Source of the DNA: an uncultured Prevotellaceae bacterium
GTDB taxonomy: Bacteria; Bacteroidota; Bacteroidia; Bacteroidales; Bacteroidaceae
Reading direction: 5' to 3'
Assembly: GCA_900313845.1 (NCBI GenBank)
Contig: OMTC01000018.1
Coordinates: forward strand, 1 to 18,670
DNA: 18,670 nt
This document shows, piece after piece, positions 1 through 7,738 of this stretch; the stretch's first letter is position 1, and each line of letters starts with the position of its first letter. The notes beneath the pieces were generated by a model. It was not told the origin of the DNA and searched no databases. It was given only the letters and a program-made list of their open reading frames with translations. Position numbers and translations under genes: made by a program.

Positions 1-330
1 GAGGAAGCCAAGAAGGATTTCAACGAAAAGTACGGCGACAAAATTGACGCTGCCAAAGAGAAGTTCGAGGAATTCAAGAAAGATGCTGCTGAAAAGACGG
101 AAGAATTCAGAAAGGTAGCTGAAGAAAAAATCGCCAACGCCCAAGAAGCTGCAGGCAAATTCGTCGATGACGTGAAGGAAAAGATGGCTGATGTTAAGAA
201 AGAAACCAAAGAGGCTGTGGACAAAGGCGTTGAGAAGGTGAGTGAAGGAATAGAAGAAGTGAAAGAAGAAATCCAAGAGACAAAAGAAGAGGTGAAAGAA
301 AAGATTGAGGACATCAAGGACGAAATGTAA
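1..330 (+). CDS. Lys/Glu-rich helical protein, C-terminal part (5' truncated)
   Basis: The reading frame is open from the first base of the window to a TAA at 328-330, giving 109 residues of a protein whose start lies outside. The composition is extreme: Lys, Glu, Asp and Ala dominate, there are no Cys, Pro or Trp, and hydrophobic residues recur at helical spacing. Near-repeats such as VKEEIQETKEEVKEKIED suggest one long amphipathic helix or coiled coil, like the tails of YtxH-domain, apolipoprotein-like or LEA-like proteins. In Bacteroidetes such tails often follow a short N-terminal membrane segment, but that part is not visible. No catalytic motif is seen. A strong hairpin terminator lies 83 nt past the stop, so this is probably the last gene of its transcript. 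The coding call is firm; the family is uncertain. Confidence 0.8.
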   Translation, partial: EEAKKDFNEKYGDKIDAAKEKFEEFKKDAAEKTEEFRKVAEEKIANAQEAAGKFVDDVKEKMADVKKETKEAVDKGVEKVSEGIEEVKEEIQETKEEVKEKIEDIKDEM

Positions 331-412
331 GGATTTCTTTTACCGTTTCTTCAGTATTCATCACATCGTCATGACCGCTTCTTGAGTGTCCTTCACAGAG
401 GAGCGACAATTG

Positions 413-463
413 ATCACACAAAGGTGGCAATCACTGCATTACCGCTTTTGTGTGATGCTTTTT
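413..463 (+). terminator. Rho-independent terminator after the helical protein gene
   Basis: ATCACACAAA at 413-422 pairs perfectly with TTTGTGTGAT at 447-456. Five more pairs (two of them G-U) extend the stem to 15 bp with a 14-nt loop. The stem is followed by GCTTTTT (457-463). It lies 83 nt after the stop codon at 330 and ahead of the greA promoter. Confidence 0.8.
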
Positions 464-556
464 ATGCCATTTTTCACCTTACTCAGTAGTCATCCTGTAA
501 AAAACGCAAACGAAAAGCCCTTGGAAGTGTTTAACAATCATTTTTTTACACAAAAA

Positions 557-589
557 TTTGGTGCATTTGAAAGAAAAAGCGTACCTTTG
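557..589 (+). promoter_or_regulatory. Bacteroidetes sigma-70 promoter for greA
   Basis: TTTG at 557-560 and TACCTTTG at 582-589 are separated by 21 nt. This matches the Bacteroidetes -33 TTTG / -7 TAnnTTTG consensus. The predicted transcription start is near 596, giving a leader of about 170 nt before greA. Confidence 0.7.
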
Positions 590-601
590 CAGCCGAAAGG
601 T

Positions 602-651
602 AAAAAGAAGGGTTCCGATGCTGTATCAGGCATTGGAATTCTTTTCTTTTT
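602..651 (+). promoter_or_regulatory. Long leader hairpin with U-rich 3' side, possible attenuator
   Basis: Directly after the predicted transcription start, the bases at 602-621 pair with those at 630-649. The core is GUUCCGAUGC against GCAUUGGAAU, and it extends outward through A-rich against U-rich arms, with several G-U pairs and one mismatch. The loop is 8 nt. The 3' arm is U-rich (646-651) and terminator-like, so an early stop or a transcript-stabilising 5' structure are both possible. No ligand-binding family was recognised. Confidence 0.45.
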
Positions 652-764
652 CTGCTTTCACCAAAACCTAACACCTGGTTACATAGCAACCTAACCCAAG
701 GTTTGAGATTGGTTTTAATACCTTATTAAACGCAAAATTAAAAACATTATTAAACAGAACAATT

Positions 765-1229
765 ATGGCTTACATGTCAAAAGAAGGTTATGAGAAACTC
801 AGAGCCGATATTAAGAAATTGGAAGAAATTGACCGTCCAGAGGTGATTCGTCAAATCCAAGAGGCACGCGAGAAAGGTGACCTTTCAGAAAATGCTGAAT
901 ACGATGCTGCCAAGGAGGCACAGGGAAAACTCGAAACCAAGATTGCACAGCTCAAGGCTCAACTCGCTGATGCCAAAATCATTGATACTTCAAAATTAAC
1001 CACAGACTCCGTTCAGATTCTTTCGAAAGTGGAACTGAAGAACGTGAAGACAGGTATGAAGATGGCTTACACCATTGTAAGCGAAGGTGAAGCCAACTTG
1101 CGCGAAAGCAAGATTTCCATCAAGACCCCTATCGCTCAAGGTTTGCTGGGCAAGAAAGTGGGTGATGTGGCACTGATTACCATTCCTCAAGGCACTATCG
1201 AGCTGGAAGTTCTCAGCATTTCCATGTAA
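765..1229 (+). CDS. greA: Transcription elongation factor GreA
   Basis: The 154-residue product has the usual GreA length. It binds the secondary channel of RNA polymerase and stimulates cleavage of backtracked RNA, rescuing stalled complexes. The N-terminal coiled coil spans about residues 5-75, and its tip carries the signature REKGDLSENAEYDAAKEAQ (35-53). D39 and E42 are the conserved acidic residues that help hold the catalytic magnesium. The C-terminal globular FKBP-like domain covers about 80-154, with TPIAQGLLGKKVGD (121-134) typical of the family. An ATG at 765 is used; a second ATG at 774 is possible, but the first gives the usual family N-terminus. No clear Shine-Dalgarno is seen, as normal for the phylum. 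The promoter and structured leader upstream imply independent transcription, with the HIT and argB genes probably following on the same transcript. Confidence 0.97.
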   Translation: MAYMSKEGYEKLRADIKKLEEIDRPEVIRQIQEAREKGDLSENAEYDAAKEAQGKLETKIAQLKAQLADAKIIDTSKLTTDSVQILSKVELKNVKTGMKMAYTIVSEGEANLRESKISIKTPIAQGLLGKKVGDVALITIPQGTIELEVLSISM

Positions 1230-1274
1230 GATTATATTTTTTCTTATCATCTCATTATCTCAAATTCAATAGTC

Positions 1275-1673
1275 ATGGGTATTTTTGCAAAAATTGCAGC
1301 TGGTGAGATTCCAAGCTATAAATGTGCAGAAAACGAGGAGTTCTATGCGTTCCTCGACATCAACCCTCTCGTAAAAGGACACACACTCTGCATCCCTCGC
1401 CGCGAAGTGGACTATATCTTCGATATGGAAGACGATGAAATCGCCCGTTTCCAAGTGTTTGCCAAGAAAGTGGCAAAGGCAATCAAAGCTGCTTTCCCTT
1501 GCGTCAAGGTAGGCGAAGCTGTATTAGGTTTGGAAGTGCCTCACGCACATATCCACCTCGTACCAATGCAGAGCGAGAACGACCTCAATTTCCGAAATGA
1601 AAAGAAATCCTTCTCTGCCGAAGAAATGCAGGCGACAGCCGATGCCATCTTCGCAGAATTCAAGAAACAATAA
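1275..1673 (+). CDS. HIT (histidine triad) family hydrolase
   Basis: This 132-residue protein is a typical single-domain HIT/HINT-branch nucleotide hydrolase, a family acting on nucleoside phosphoramidates or adenylylated substrates in the cytoplasm. The triad HAHIHLVP lies at 90-97, with H90, H92 and H94; H92 corresponds to the catalytic nucleophile of the family. Upstream, FAKIAAGEIPSYK (4-16), FLDINPLVKGHTLCIPRR (27-43 region) and a Gly-rich turn match the conserved HIT fold. The gene starts 45 nt after greA and ends 3 nt before argB, so it sits in the middle of a likely three-gene transcript. The exact substrate cannot be told from sequence. Some annotations label such proteins 'HIT family' or 'bis(5'-nucleosyl)-tetraphosphatase', but the compact length favours the HINT-like group. 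Confidence 0.93.
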   Translation: MGIFAKIAAGEIPSYKCAENEEFYAFLDINPLVKGHTLCIPRREVDYIFDMEDDEIARFQVFAKKVAKAIKAAFPCVKVGEAVLGLEVPHAHIHLVPMQSENDLNFRNEKKSFSAEEMQATADAIFAEFKKQ

Positions 1674-1676
1674 GAT

Positions 1677-2486
1677 ATGAACAAACTGACCGTCATAAAA
1701 GTTGGTGGAAAGATTGTGGAAGACGCTCAGACGCTCAAGCAGCTTCTGAGCGACTTTTCTAATGTGGAGGGTGCTAAAGTGCTCGTGCATGGAGGTGGAC
1801 GCTCCGCCACAAAGATTGCTGCCAGTCTCGGCATAGAAAGTCAGATGATTGGTGGTCGCCGCGTCACAGACGAAGAAATGCTAAGTGTTGTCACGATGGT
1901 GTACGGAGGATTGGTGAACAAAAACATCGTTGCCAATTTGCAAGCGATGGGCATCAATGCCTTGGGACTCACGGGTGCTGACATGAACGTGATACGCAGC
2001 CACAAGCGTCCACCTGTGAAGGTATCTGCCCAAGTGGCAGGAACCTCCGAAGATGTCATCGTGGATTATGGTTTTGTGGGCGACGTGGACAAGTGTGATG
2101 GACAAATGCTCTCCACCCTCATCACCAAAGGCATCGTGCCAGTGATGGCGCCTCTCACCCATGATGGCGAGGGGCATCTGCTCAATACCAATGCCGATAC
2201 CATTGCCGCAGAAACCGCCAAAGGACTCGCTCCTTATTTCGAGGTGACACTCGTGTATTGCTTTGAGAAAGCGGGCGTTTTGCGCGATGAAAACGACGAT
2301 AATAGCGTGATTGCCCACATCGACGCAAGCGACTTCAAGCAGCTCGTTGCTGAAGGCATCATTCAGGGTGGCATGATACCGAAAATAGAGAATGCTCTCT
2401 CTGCTTGCCAAGCTGGTGTGAAGCGCGTCATTATCACCAAAGCCGACCAAATCGGCAAGGACTCGGGAACGACCATCACGCTCTGA
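1677..2486 (+). CDS. argB: Acetylglutamate kinase (ArgB), possibly acting on N-succinylglutamate
   Basis: The 269-residue product belongs to the amino-acid kinase family and phosphorylates the gamma-carboxylate of an N-acylated glutamate, the second step of arginine synthesis. Visible motifs are KVGGK (8-12), HGGGR (38-42), GGRRVTD (59-65), the acyl-glutamate/ADP site NTNADTIAAETA (170-181) and GGMIPKIENA (231-240) with catalytic-type K236. K8 and the Gly-rich loops fit transition-state stabilisation. The ATG is 3 nt after the HIT stop, so translation may be coupled. Bacteroidetes are known to run part of this pathway with succinylated intermediates, so the natural substrate may be N-succinylglutamate; that is inference from the phylum, not visible here. 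No other arginine gene is in the window. A strong terminator follows 22 nt after the stop. Confidence 0.95.
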   Translation: MNKLTVIKVGGKIVEDAQTLKQLLSDFSNVEGAKVLVHGGGRSATKIAASLGIESQMIGGRRVTDEEMLSVVTMVYGGLVNKNIVANLQAMGINALGLTGADMNVIRSHKRPPVKVSAQVAGTSEDVIVDYGFVGDVDKCDGQMLSTLITKGIVPVMAPLTHDGEGHLLNTNADTIAAETAKGLAPYFEVTLVYCFEKAGVLRDENDDNSVIAHIDASDFKQLVAEGIIQGGMIPKIENALSACQAGVKRVIITKADQIGKDSGTTITL

Positions 2487-2507
2487 AAGGAAATAAACAA
2501 TAACTAA

Positions 2508-2549
2508 AACGAAGGCTTTTTACCATTTGGATAGTAAAAAGCCTTCGTT
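2508..2549. terminator. Bidirectional terminator between convergent argB and GH43 genes
   Basis: AACGAAGGCTTTTTAC at 2508-2523 is an exact inverted repeat of 2534-2549, giving a 16-bp stem with a 10-nt loop. It lies between the argB stop (2486, plus) and the GH43 stop (2554, minus). The T-run inside the arm and the T-rich flank on the minus-strand reading suit termination from both directions. Confidence 0.85.
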
Positions 2550-2553
2550 ATAT

Positions 2554-4572
2554 TTACTTAAACAGTTGTTTCTTTCCGTTCACAATATAGAGACTGGGGC
2601 TCCCTTGAGGAATGGAAGAGAGGCTGTGTCCTTGTAAATCATAAATTCTCTCTACTTGTCTTTTGTCGCTTGGCAAAGTGTTGATGCCATCCATCGGGTC
2701 GCCTACAAACTGCCATGTATCGAATTGCACATTGCCTTTGAGAATCAAGTAAATGGTATGTGTTCCGCTCAAGCTGCTGGTCGTAGTGGCAATCCTATCC
2801 TGCCAATCGTCACCCATGCTGGTGATGGTCATGATGTCGGCACTGTCCTTGTCGTCGAGTCGCAGGCTGACGCTTCCATCGCCCTTCAATCGGCACTTCA
2901 GCGTGTTGGCATTGCCAGAGAATTCAGCGTTGCGCAGCTCAATGATACCCTCCGTAGGCATTTCAGCCGTGATACATGGAGTACCCACAGTGGCAACCAT
3001 GTGACCAGCCTCAGCAGTCTGTTGGTAAAGGATGCCGAGCGTAGCAGAACTGGTGGCGGCAGACTGCACAATATAGGGGTTGAGGTTCTTGATGGCACTC
3101 ACACCCTTGCGGGTCGGAATGCACTCATGGATGACTACGTTCTTCTCATCCACTTCAATTTCGTCGGCGAATATGCAGCGGAAACCAGCGTTGGAACCTA
3201 ACAAAGGCTCCAAGAGGTTCGTTTGATAAAAGATATACCACTTACCTTGGTATTTGTGCAGGTGGGTATGGTTGTTGGTATAGCCAAGATGGTTCTCTCC
3301 AGGATTCTTGAAGTAGTTGCCACCATAAGTCCAAGAGTCTGTGACGAGCGGAGTTTTGCTCGTAAAGTAAGTCATGCTGCAAACCGTCGGCTTCTCACCT
3401 CCCCAAGTCCATGGAGTATGGTCGCTCCAATCGTTATTGTAGGTATAAACGTATGTACCGTTGATATAGTTCAGTTCGTTGGCCTCGAAGTGATAGGGAG
3501 AAAGCAGCTTTACGGGCTCTTGGGCAAAGGAATGCAGGTCGGGGTTCAACTTGGCTATCCAGCCCTGTGAGTTACCAAAGGTAAGCCATGCGTCACCATT
3601 GTCGTCGATGACTGCTCCTGGGTCGAAGATGGCACCGCTACCTTTCACCGTCTCGTTATTTCCATCGATAAGACTTGTGTTGAGTGGCGATGTCCAAGGA
3701 CCTACGGGCGACTTGGCCTGAATGACACCTGTGCCCCAACCACTGTTGGAGAAATAGAGCGAGAAGAGCGTGCTACCATCGGACTGCTGTTGACTGATAA
3801 TGCTGGGTGCCCAAGAAGCAATAATCCATGGGGCAATCGATGCCACTGGAATCAAGCCGTGATAGGTCCAATTCACCATATCGTCGGTTGACATCATGAC
3901 CAATGTCTTGATTCGTTCGTAAGTATTGCTCTCTGTTTCCGCCTCATACTGCTGGTGGTCGTTAGTGCCATAAACGTAGAGTCGTCCGTTATATTCCACT
4001 GCAGTAGGGTCAGCACAGAACTGAAAATCGAGCAGAGGGTTAGCCAAGCCTGTACCTAACTTAGGCGACCTCACCACAGTATTCTTCGGCGTGGAGTGGT
4101 CTGCCGATTCCTTTGTGAGAATGGTAATGTGCTCAAAATATATCTTGGCAGTCACCCCCTCACCATTATCATCGTTGTTCAGGCCTTCCCAGTCGCCTTG
4201 AAACATCACAATCTTAACGAGCGTCTTGCCCTTTTCAAACTTCAGACTATGGCTCGAGGCACCATAAACAATCACACTCTCAGTCTCTTCGTTGTCGCTA
4301 TAGACGGCCTTCACCACCATACGGTAATAGTTCACGGGTTGAGCAAACTCCATGTCTAAACGTGTGTATTCATCTGTGCTGAGTTGAGCGACATTCCAAT
4401 AGTTGTTTGCCCAATTGGGAAATGTGATGCTGTTTTCATTCGCATTGGACACACCACCCCAACCGCCCCAGTCGAAGACGATGTCGCTGACTGATAGGGA
4501 AATATCCTCAGCAGCCTTGACACTTGATGTCAAAGCCAACAGAAGCACTAATACATTCAGCATTCTTTTCAT
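2554..4572 (-). CDS. Secreted glycoside hydrolase family 43 with C-terminal CBM-like module
   Basis: A 672-residue secreted enzyme with a signal peptide at 1-20 (cleavage near VKA-AED). An N-terminal beta-sandwich-like region covers about 22-155. The five-bladed GH43 propeller runs from about 178 to 490. Likely catalytic residues are D188 in CADPTAVEYNG (base), D317 in IFDPGAVIDDNG (pKa modulator) and E363 in HFEANELNYINGTYVYTY (acid); the active-site His lies in NNHTHLHKY (433-441). The layout resembles arabinoxylan arabinofuranohydrolases, so alpha-L-arabinofuranosidase is the first guess, with beta-xylosidase as the alternative. A CBM6-like sandwich follows (about 500-623), then a short tail, YDLQGHSLSS to YIVNGKKQLFK (644-672), of the kind common on secreted Bacteroidetes proteins and similar to a reduced type 9 sorting tail. 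The gene starts 41 nt after the GH78 stop, so the two are probably co-transcribed. Confidence 0.92.
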   Translation of the reverse strand: MKRMLNVLVLLLALTSSVKAAEDISLSVSDIVFDWGGWGGVSNANENSITFPNWANNYWNVAQLSTDEYTRLDMEFAQPVNYYRMVVKAVYSDNEETESVIVYGASSHSLKFEKGKTLVKIVMFQGDWEGLNNDDNGEGVTAKIYFEHITILTKESADHSTPKNTVVRSPKLGTGLANPLLDFQFCADPTAVEYNGRLYVYGTNDHQQYEAETESNTYERIKTLVMMSTDDMVNWTYHGLIPVASIAPWIIASWAPSIISQQQSDGSTLFSLYFSNSGWGTGVIQAKSPVGPWTSPLNTSLIDGNNETVKGSGAIFDPGAVIDDNGDAWLTFGNSQGWIAKLNPDLHSFAQEPVKLLSPYHFEANELNYINGTYVYTYNNDWSDHTPWTWGGEKPTVCSMTYFTSKTPLVTDSWTYGGNYFKNPGENHLGYTNNHTHLHKYQGKWYIFYQTNLLEPLLGSNAGFRCIFADEIEVDEKNVVIHECIPTRKGVSAIKNLNPYIVQSAATSSATLGILYQQTAEAGHMVATVGTPCITAEMPTEGIIELRNAEFSGNANTLKCRLKGDGSVSLRLDDKDSADIMTITSMGDDWQDRIATTTSSLSGTHTIYLILKGNVQFDTWQFVGDPMDGINTLPSDKRQVERIYDLQGHSLSSIPQGSPSLYIVNGKKQLFK

Positions 4573-4613
4573 AACAGTGTTTTTTTAACGTTACCTATTT
4601 GAGACGTACTTTT

Positions 4614-6785
4614 TTAATTGAAACGTACTTTCACAACAACTCGTTGCGAGCCATTGACAAGCACTTTGTATTGTTCATTTCCAAGCGACGAGAGCGTACC
4701 ACCCGTGACACGTGGTTTCCCCTTCGACTGGAAATAGATGGTCCCCTGCCCTTCCGTGGCCTGAACTGTCAGCTGCTTTTGCGTCATCTCGATATGGATG
4801 TTGCCATGAGGTGTAGGCACATCGCCTTTCATCCATTTCAAATCTCCCAGACAAGGACGCATCTCCCACTCCGCATAGCCCGGCTTCGTAGGTTGCACAC
4901 CGAGATAGTATTTGCCTAACAGATAGACTGGCGAAGCTCCCCAAGCATGGCAGAGCGACTTTCCGTAGCGGTTGCCGTACATGCCCAATCGTTCAGGATA
5001 ACCCTCTTTCGGGTCGTAGGTTTCCCAGAAGGTGGTAGCACCCTGTGCAAGCATACCGCCCCAATAGGAACGCATCTCGTTGAGAACCTCCTGCTGCAGT
5101 CCCAAGGCACAGAGGGCTTCCAGTTCGTAGAAGCGCATGTAAGGCGTCGTGATTTCCATCACAGAGTCATTCAGCAGCACATGGTGAAGCACCGACGTCC
5201 GCTGCTGCTCGTCCAGTAGGTCATAGAGCACAGCAAAGATGTTAGCATAGCGCGTCAGCTCCTGCTCTTGTCGTCCGTTTCGGGTGTGATGAATCAATGC
5301 TCCTTTGTTCTGATTCCAGAAAGTGGGAAGAATCTGACTGTGAAGCTGCTTGGCGGCATCGCCATAACGCTTCATATCGTCGCGCTCGCCCATCAGTTCC
5401 GCACACTGCTGCATGGTCTGCAAAGAACGCAGATAGACCAATTGCTCGAAAGCCAGTTCACCATCCTTCGACATATCGCGAGGCGACCAATCGACGAACA
5501 CCCAGTCGCCCCGTTGTCCTTCCACCATTCCCCGTTGGTTCAGACGCCCCTGCACATAGTCCATCATACTTTTCATGCGCCCATAGATTTGACGCACAAA
5601 GGCGGCATCGCCCGTATAGAGATAATAGTCGTAGATGGAGTTGAACCAGAAGAAAGTGTAGTCGAGGATGGTGTTGATGTGCTGCTGGACTGGGTCTTTG
5701 CCACGCAATGCCCAGATGGTACGCTTGACAACTGGTGTGTCGAAGAATGCGTAATAGTTCATCAGATACGACTGGATGGCATCGCCACTCCACATCCAAC
5801 GGTCGCGCTTAATGCCCTCAATCATCACCTCGCGGTCGGTCAGATGGAGCGTATAGGCACCCACCTGCCAGATACGGTTAATCAAGGTGTCACTACACTC
5901 GAAGGAACCACGCTGCTTCACGTCTTTCATTTCTGAGAGAAGCGTCACACCATCGATGCTGATATCGCCCACACATTCCACCAAAGCATAGCGCATGGCA
6001 CGACTGTTCTTCAAAGCATAGATGCTACCCGTACGTGGCTGAATAACCATCGTGGCGAGGTCGGTGACTTGGTCTCCAGAGAAAACCACTTGGTCCGTCA
6101 GGATGGAGTGTTGCTTGTCGCGTGCCTCGTCAGGACTCTCACCATAATAGACATTCACCTGTCCGTCGCCACTCACACCATTCAACTGCAAATAGCCGAT
6201 GCCCTCACGCTGCCACTCCACAAAGAGTTCCTTACCCGTTCGCTCCGACTTGACAGGCTGGATGGGAGTGATGGGGAGGCGATAGGAGGAAGGACATTGC
6301 TCAGGATGGGTGAAAGTGGGTGTACCATCCGTTTCTTTCCATGTATCTACCTGAACAGGCACAGCATAGTTGGTGACAGTCCACGTCGTGTCGCTGACAA
6401 ATGTTTTACCTTTTAGCCAAAGTGCAGGAGGAGCCATTTTGTTGTGTGCAGCGATATGCAGCGTGTGTCTGCCAGCAGGAACCGTGAAACGTTTGGGCAT
6501 ACCAAACAGATAGGTATTATCAATCTTCACGCCAAAATGTCCATCGACACACAGCTCCACCTCCTCTGCCTCAGCCAATTCGACGGTCTTCACGTACTCC
6601 ACCGTCTGCTCATGACTGTATGCTTGCCAGAATGCAGGATAGAACGAACCTCGCTCAGTGCGTAAATTATTGATTTTGTTGCCCATCCAGATGTCCATAT
6701 CGCCAGGATACCAAATCCACGACTGAGCAGCCATTGGCAATGACAGCACGATGGAACAGAAAAGTGAAATGATTCTCGTTTTCAT
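4614..6785 (-). CDS. Secreted glycoside hydrolase family 78, alpha-L-rhamnosidase-like
   Basis: A 723-residue protein with a signal peptide at 1-20 (cleavage near MAA-QS), so a periplasmic or surface enzyme. N-terminal beta-sandwich domains cover about 22-285, the (alpha/alpha)6 barrel about 290-630, and a C-terminal beta domain about 630-723. The GH78 active-site block is EGIKRDRWMWSGD (323-335). E323, D328 and D335 align with the acidic trio D567/E572/D579 of Bacillus RhaB, and E588 in GATTFWETYDP with the base E841. GDWVFVDWSP (426-435) is a typical substrate-pocket loop. The predicted activity is removal of terminal alpha-L-rhamnose from pectic or gum side chains. It is first in a pair with GH43. 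The 50 nt between the yidD terminator and the start should contain its promoter, but only a partial CACCTTTG-like box was seen. Confidence 0.92.
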   Translation of the reverse strand: MKTRIISLFCSIVLSLPMAAQSWIWYPGDMDIWMGNKINNLRTERGSFYPAFWQAYSHEQTVEYVKTVELAEAEEVELCVDGHFGVKIDNTYLFGMPKRFTVPAGRHTLHIAAHNKMAPPALWLKGKTFVSDTTWTVTNYAVPVQVDTWKETDGTPTFTHPEQCPSSYRLPITPIQPVKSERTGKELFVEWQREGIGYLQLNGVSGDGQVNVYYGESPDEARDKQHSILTDQVVFSGDQVTDLATMVIQPRTGSIYALKNSRAMRYALVECVGDISIDGVTLLSEMKDVKQRGSFECSDTLINRIWQVGAYTLHLTDREVMIEGIKRDRWMWSGDAIQSYLMNYYAFFDTPVVKRTIWALRGKDPVQQHINTILDYTFFWFNSIYDYYLYTGDAAFVRQIYGRMKSMMDYVQGRLNQRGMVEGQRGDWVFVDWSPRDMSKDGELAFEQLVYLRSLQTMQQCAELMGERDDMKRYGDAAKQLHSQILPTFWNQNKGALIHHTRNGRQEQELTRYANIFAVLYDLLDEQQRTSVLHHVLLNDSVMEITTPYMRFYELEALCALGLQQEVLNEMRSYWGGMLAQGATTFWETYDPKEGYPERLGMYGNRYGKSLCHAWGASPVYLLGKYYLGVQPTKPGYAEWEMRPCLGDLKWMKGDVPTPHGNIHIEMTQKQLTVQATEGQGTIYFQSKGKPRVTGGTLSSLGNEQYKVLVNGSQRVVVKVRFN

Positions 6786-6835
6786 ACAAATATTACTTAG
6801 TTAGTTAAATTTCAAAGGTGAAAACCTATATGCAA

Positions 6836-6884
6836 AAACCCACAGGAACATGACTTCAAGAGGGAAGTCAGTTGCTATGGGTTT
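6836..6884 (-). terminator. Terminator overlapping the yidD 3' end
   Basis: On the minus strand AAACCCA (6884-6878) pairs with TGGGTTT (6842-6836), and inside it TGACTTC pairs with GAAGTCA (6870-6864 with 6857-6851). The two stems are separated by an internal loop, and the arm runs into TTTTTG. The inner arm includes the yidD stop codon. The plus-strand reading also ends in a T-run, so it could work in both directions. It separates the metK-yidD transcript from the GH78 gene. Confidence 0.65.
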
Positions 6885-7188
6885 CTTTTTTCCAGAACAT
6901 CCAATGGAATTTCTCGGGCACGGGGTCGTAGCCATAGCCTCCGAAAGGATTGCAGCGCAGGATGCGCCAGGTAGCAAGAATAAAGCCTTTGATGGGTCCG
7001 TGCTTCTTGATGGCTTGCACCGCATAAGTAGAGCATGTGGGGGTGAAGCGGCATGCTGGCGGAGTGATAGGCGAAATGACCTTCTTGTAGAAATAAATCG
7101 GAATCAAAAGAACCCACGATAAAATCTTGCCAATCCAAGACCAAAGCACGCCTATCCAGGACCAAAGAGTATGGAGAAAAGTCTTCAT
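6868..7188 (-). CDS. yidD: Membrane protein insertion efficiency factor YidD
   Basis: YidD is a small membrane-associated protein that assists YidC-dependent membrane protein insertion. This copy has 106 residues, slightly longer than typical. The family core is intact: IYFYKKVISPITPPACRF (31-48), PTCSTYAVQAIKKHGPIKG (50-68), and RCNPFGGYGYDPVP (78-91), with conserved Cys at 46, 52 and 79. The N-terminus is an amphipathic, Trp-rich stretch in which LWSWIG occurs twice (8-13 and 15-20), from a 21-bp near-tandem repeat at 7130-7170. The gene lies 24 nt after rnpA, matching the widespread rnpA-yidD pairing. It is the last gene of the metK-DUF4271-hemD-rnpA-yidD run. The ATG at 7188 is the only upstream start that retains the hydrophobic N-terminus. 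Confidence 0.95.
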   Translation of the reverse strand: MKTFLHTLWSWIGVLWSWIGKILSWVLLIPIYFYKKVISPITPPACRFTPTCSTYAVQAIKKHGPIKGFILATWRILRCNPFGGYGYDPVPEKFHWMFWKKETHSN

Positions 7189-7212
7189 CTTTCAAAATCG
7201 CATTCAGGAGCC

Positions 7213-7719
7213 TTAATCTTCCGAAAGCAAAGGATTATACGGTCCATCGGAGAAATCCTCTTCCAGCGTCTCTGAAGGCTCAATTTCGGGTTCTTTGATA
7301 GACCTTACCACTGGCTCTTCCTTTTTCACGGATTCTTCAATACGTCGAAGAACCTTTTTCACGGCACGAGTCACTTGTTCCGTTTCTGCCGGTTGGTCAC
7401 TGATGCAGATAAAAGCAATCGCCAAATGCAGTTTTTTCTCCTCCATCAAAGCATAGAGACTCTGTTTGTTGCGACGATAAGCCTCCCTCACCTGTCGCTT
7501 CAAGTGGTTTCTATCTACCGCCAAATGGAGCTTACGCTTTGGCACACTAATCAACACTGAAATGGGCGATTTCAACGACAACTTTTCGTCCTCAGCATCA
7601 ATGAACATATACACAGCACGAAGCGGAAATGCAGCCATTGATGCATTTCCGCCTGTGAAAAGTTTATCTATCAGCAGTTTGCTGCAAATGCGCTCTGCCT
7701 TGGTAAAAGTCTCGCGCAT
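7213..7719 (-). CDS. rnpA: Ribonuclease P protein component
   Basis: RnpA is the protein subunit of RNase P and helps the catalytic RNA process the 5' ends of tRNA precursors. The start is set at the ATG at 7719, giving MRETFTKAERICSKLLIDKL, the typical RnpA N-terminus. An upstream in-frame start at 7785 would overlap hemD and add 22 unrelated residues. With this start the protein has 168 residues and lies 19 nt after hemD. The central RNA-binding signature is SVPKRKLHLAVDRNHLKRQV followed by REAYRRNKQ (59-86). The core ends near residue 130. Beyond it comes an acidic tail of about 38 residues rich in Glu, Pro and Asp (131-168), ending PYNPLLSED, which is longer than in most RnpA proteins. 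The tail is probably disordered. Confidence 0.95.
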   Translation of the reverse strand: MRETFTKAERICSKLLIDKLFTGGNASMAAFPLRAVYMFIDAEDEKLSLKSPISVLISVPKRKLHLAVDRNHLKRQVREAYRRNKQSLYALMEEKKLHLAIAFICISDQPAETEQVTRAVKKVLRRIEESVKKEEPVVRSIKEPEIEPSETLEEDFSDGPYNPLLSED

Positions 7720-7738
7720 AGGAAAATCTATTTGTGTG

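Larger units (their letters stand above)
331..764. other. Intergenic region upstream of greA
   Basis: This 434-bp stretch holds a rho-independent terminator for the upstream gene, a Bacteroidetes-type promoter, a long leader hairpin and an AT-rich stretch before the greA start. A 102-codon open frame running from a GTG at 386 overlaps all of these elements, has no recognisable protein features, and is not called as a gene. Confidence 0.7.

Noticed and set aside
386..694. Open frame of 102 codons upstream of greA
   Set aside because: It begins with GTG, spans a terminator, the greA promoter and the leader hairpin, and shows no protein-like features.
5268..5936. 222-codon plus-strand open frame antisense to the GH78 gene
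   Set aside because: The minus-strand frame carries a complete, motif-verified GH78; the antisense frame is explained by codon bias.
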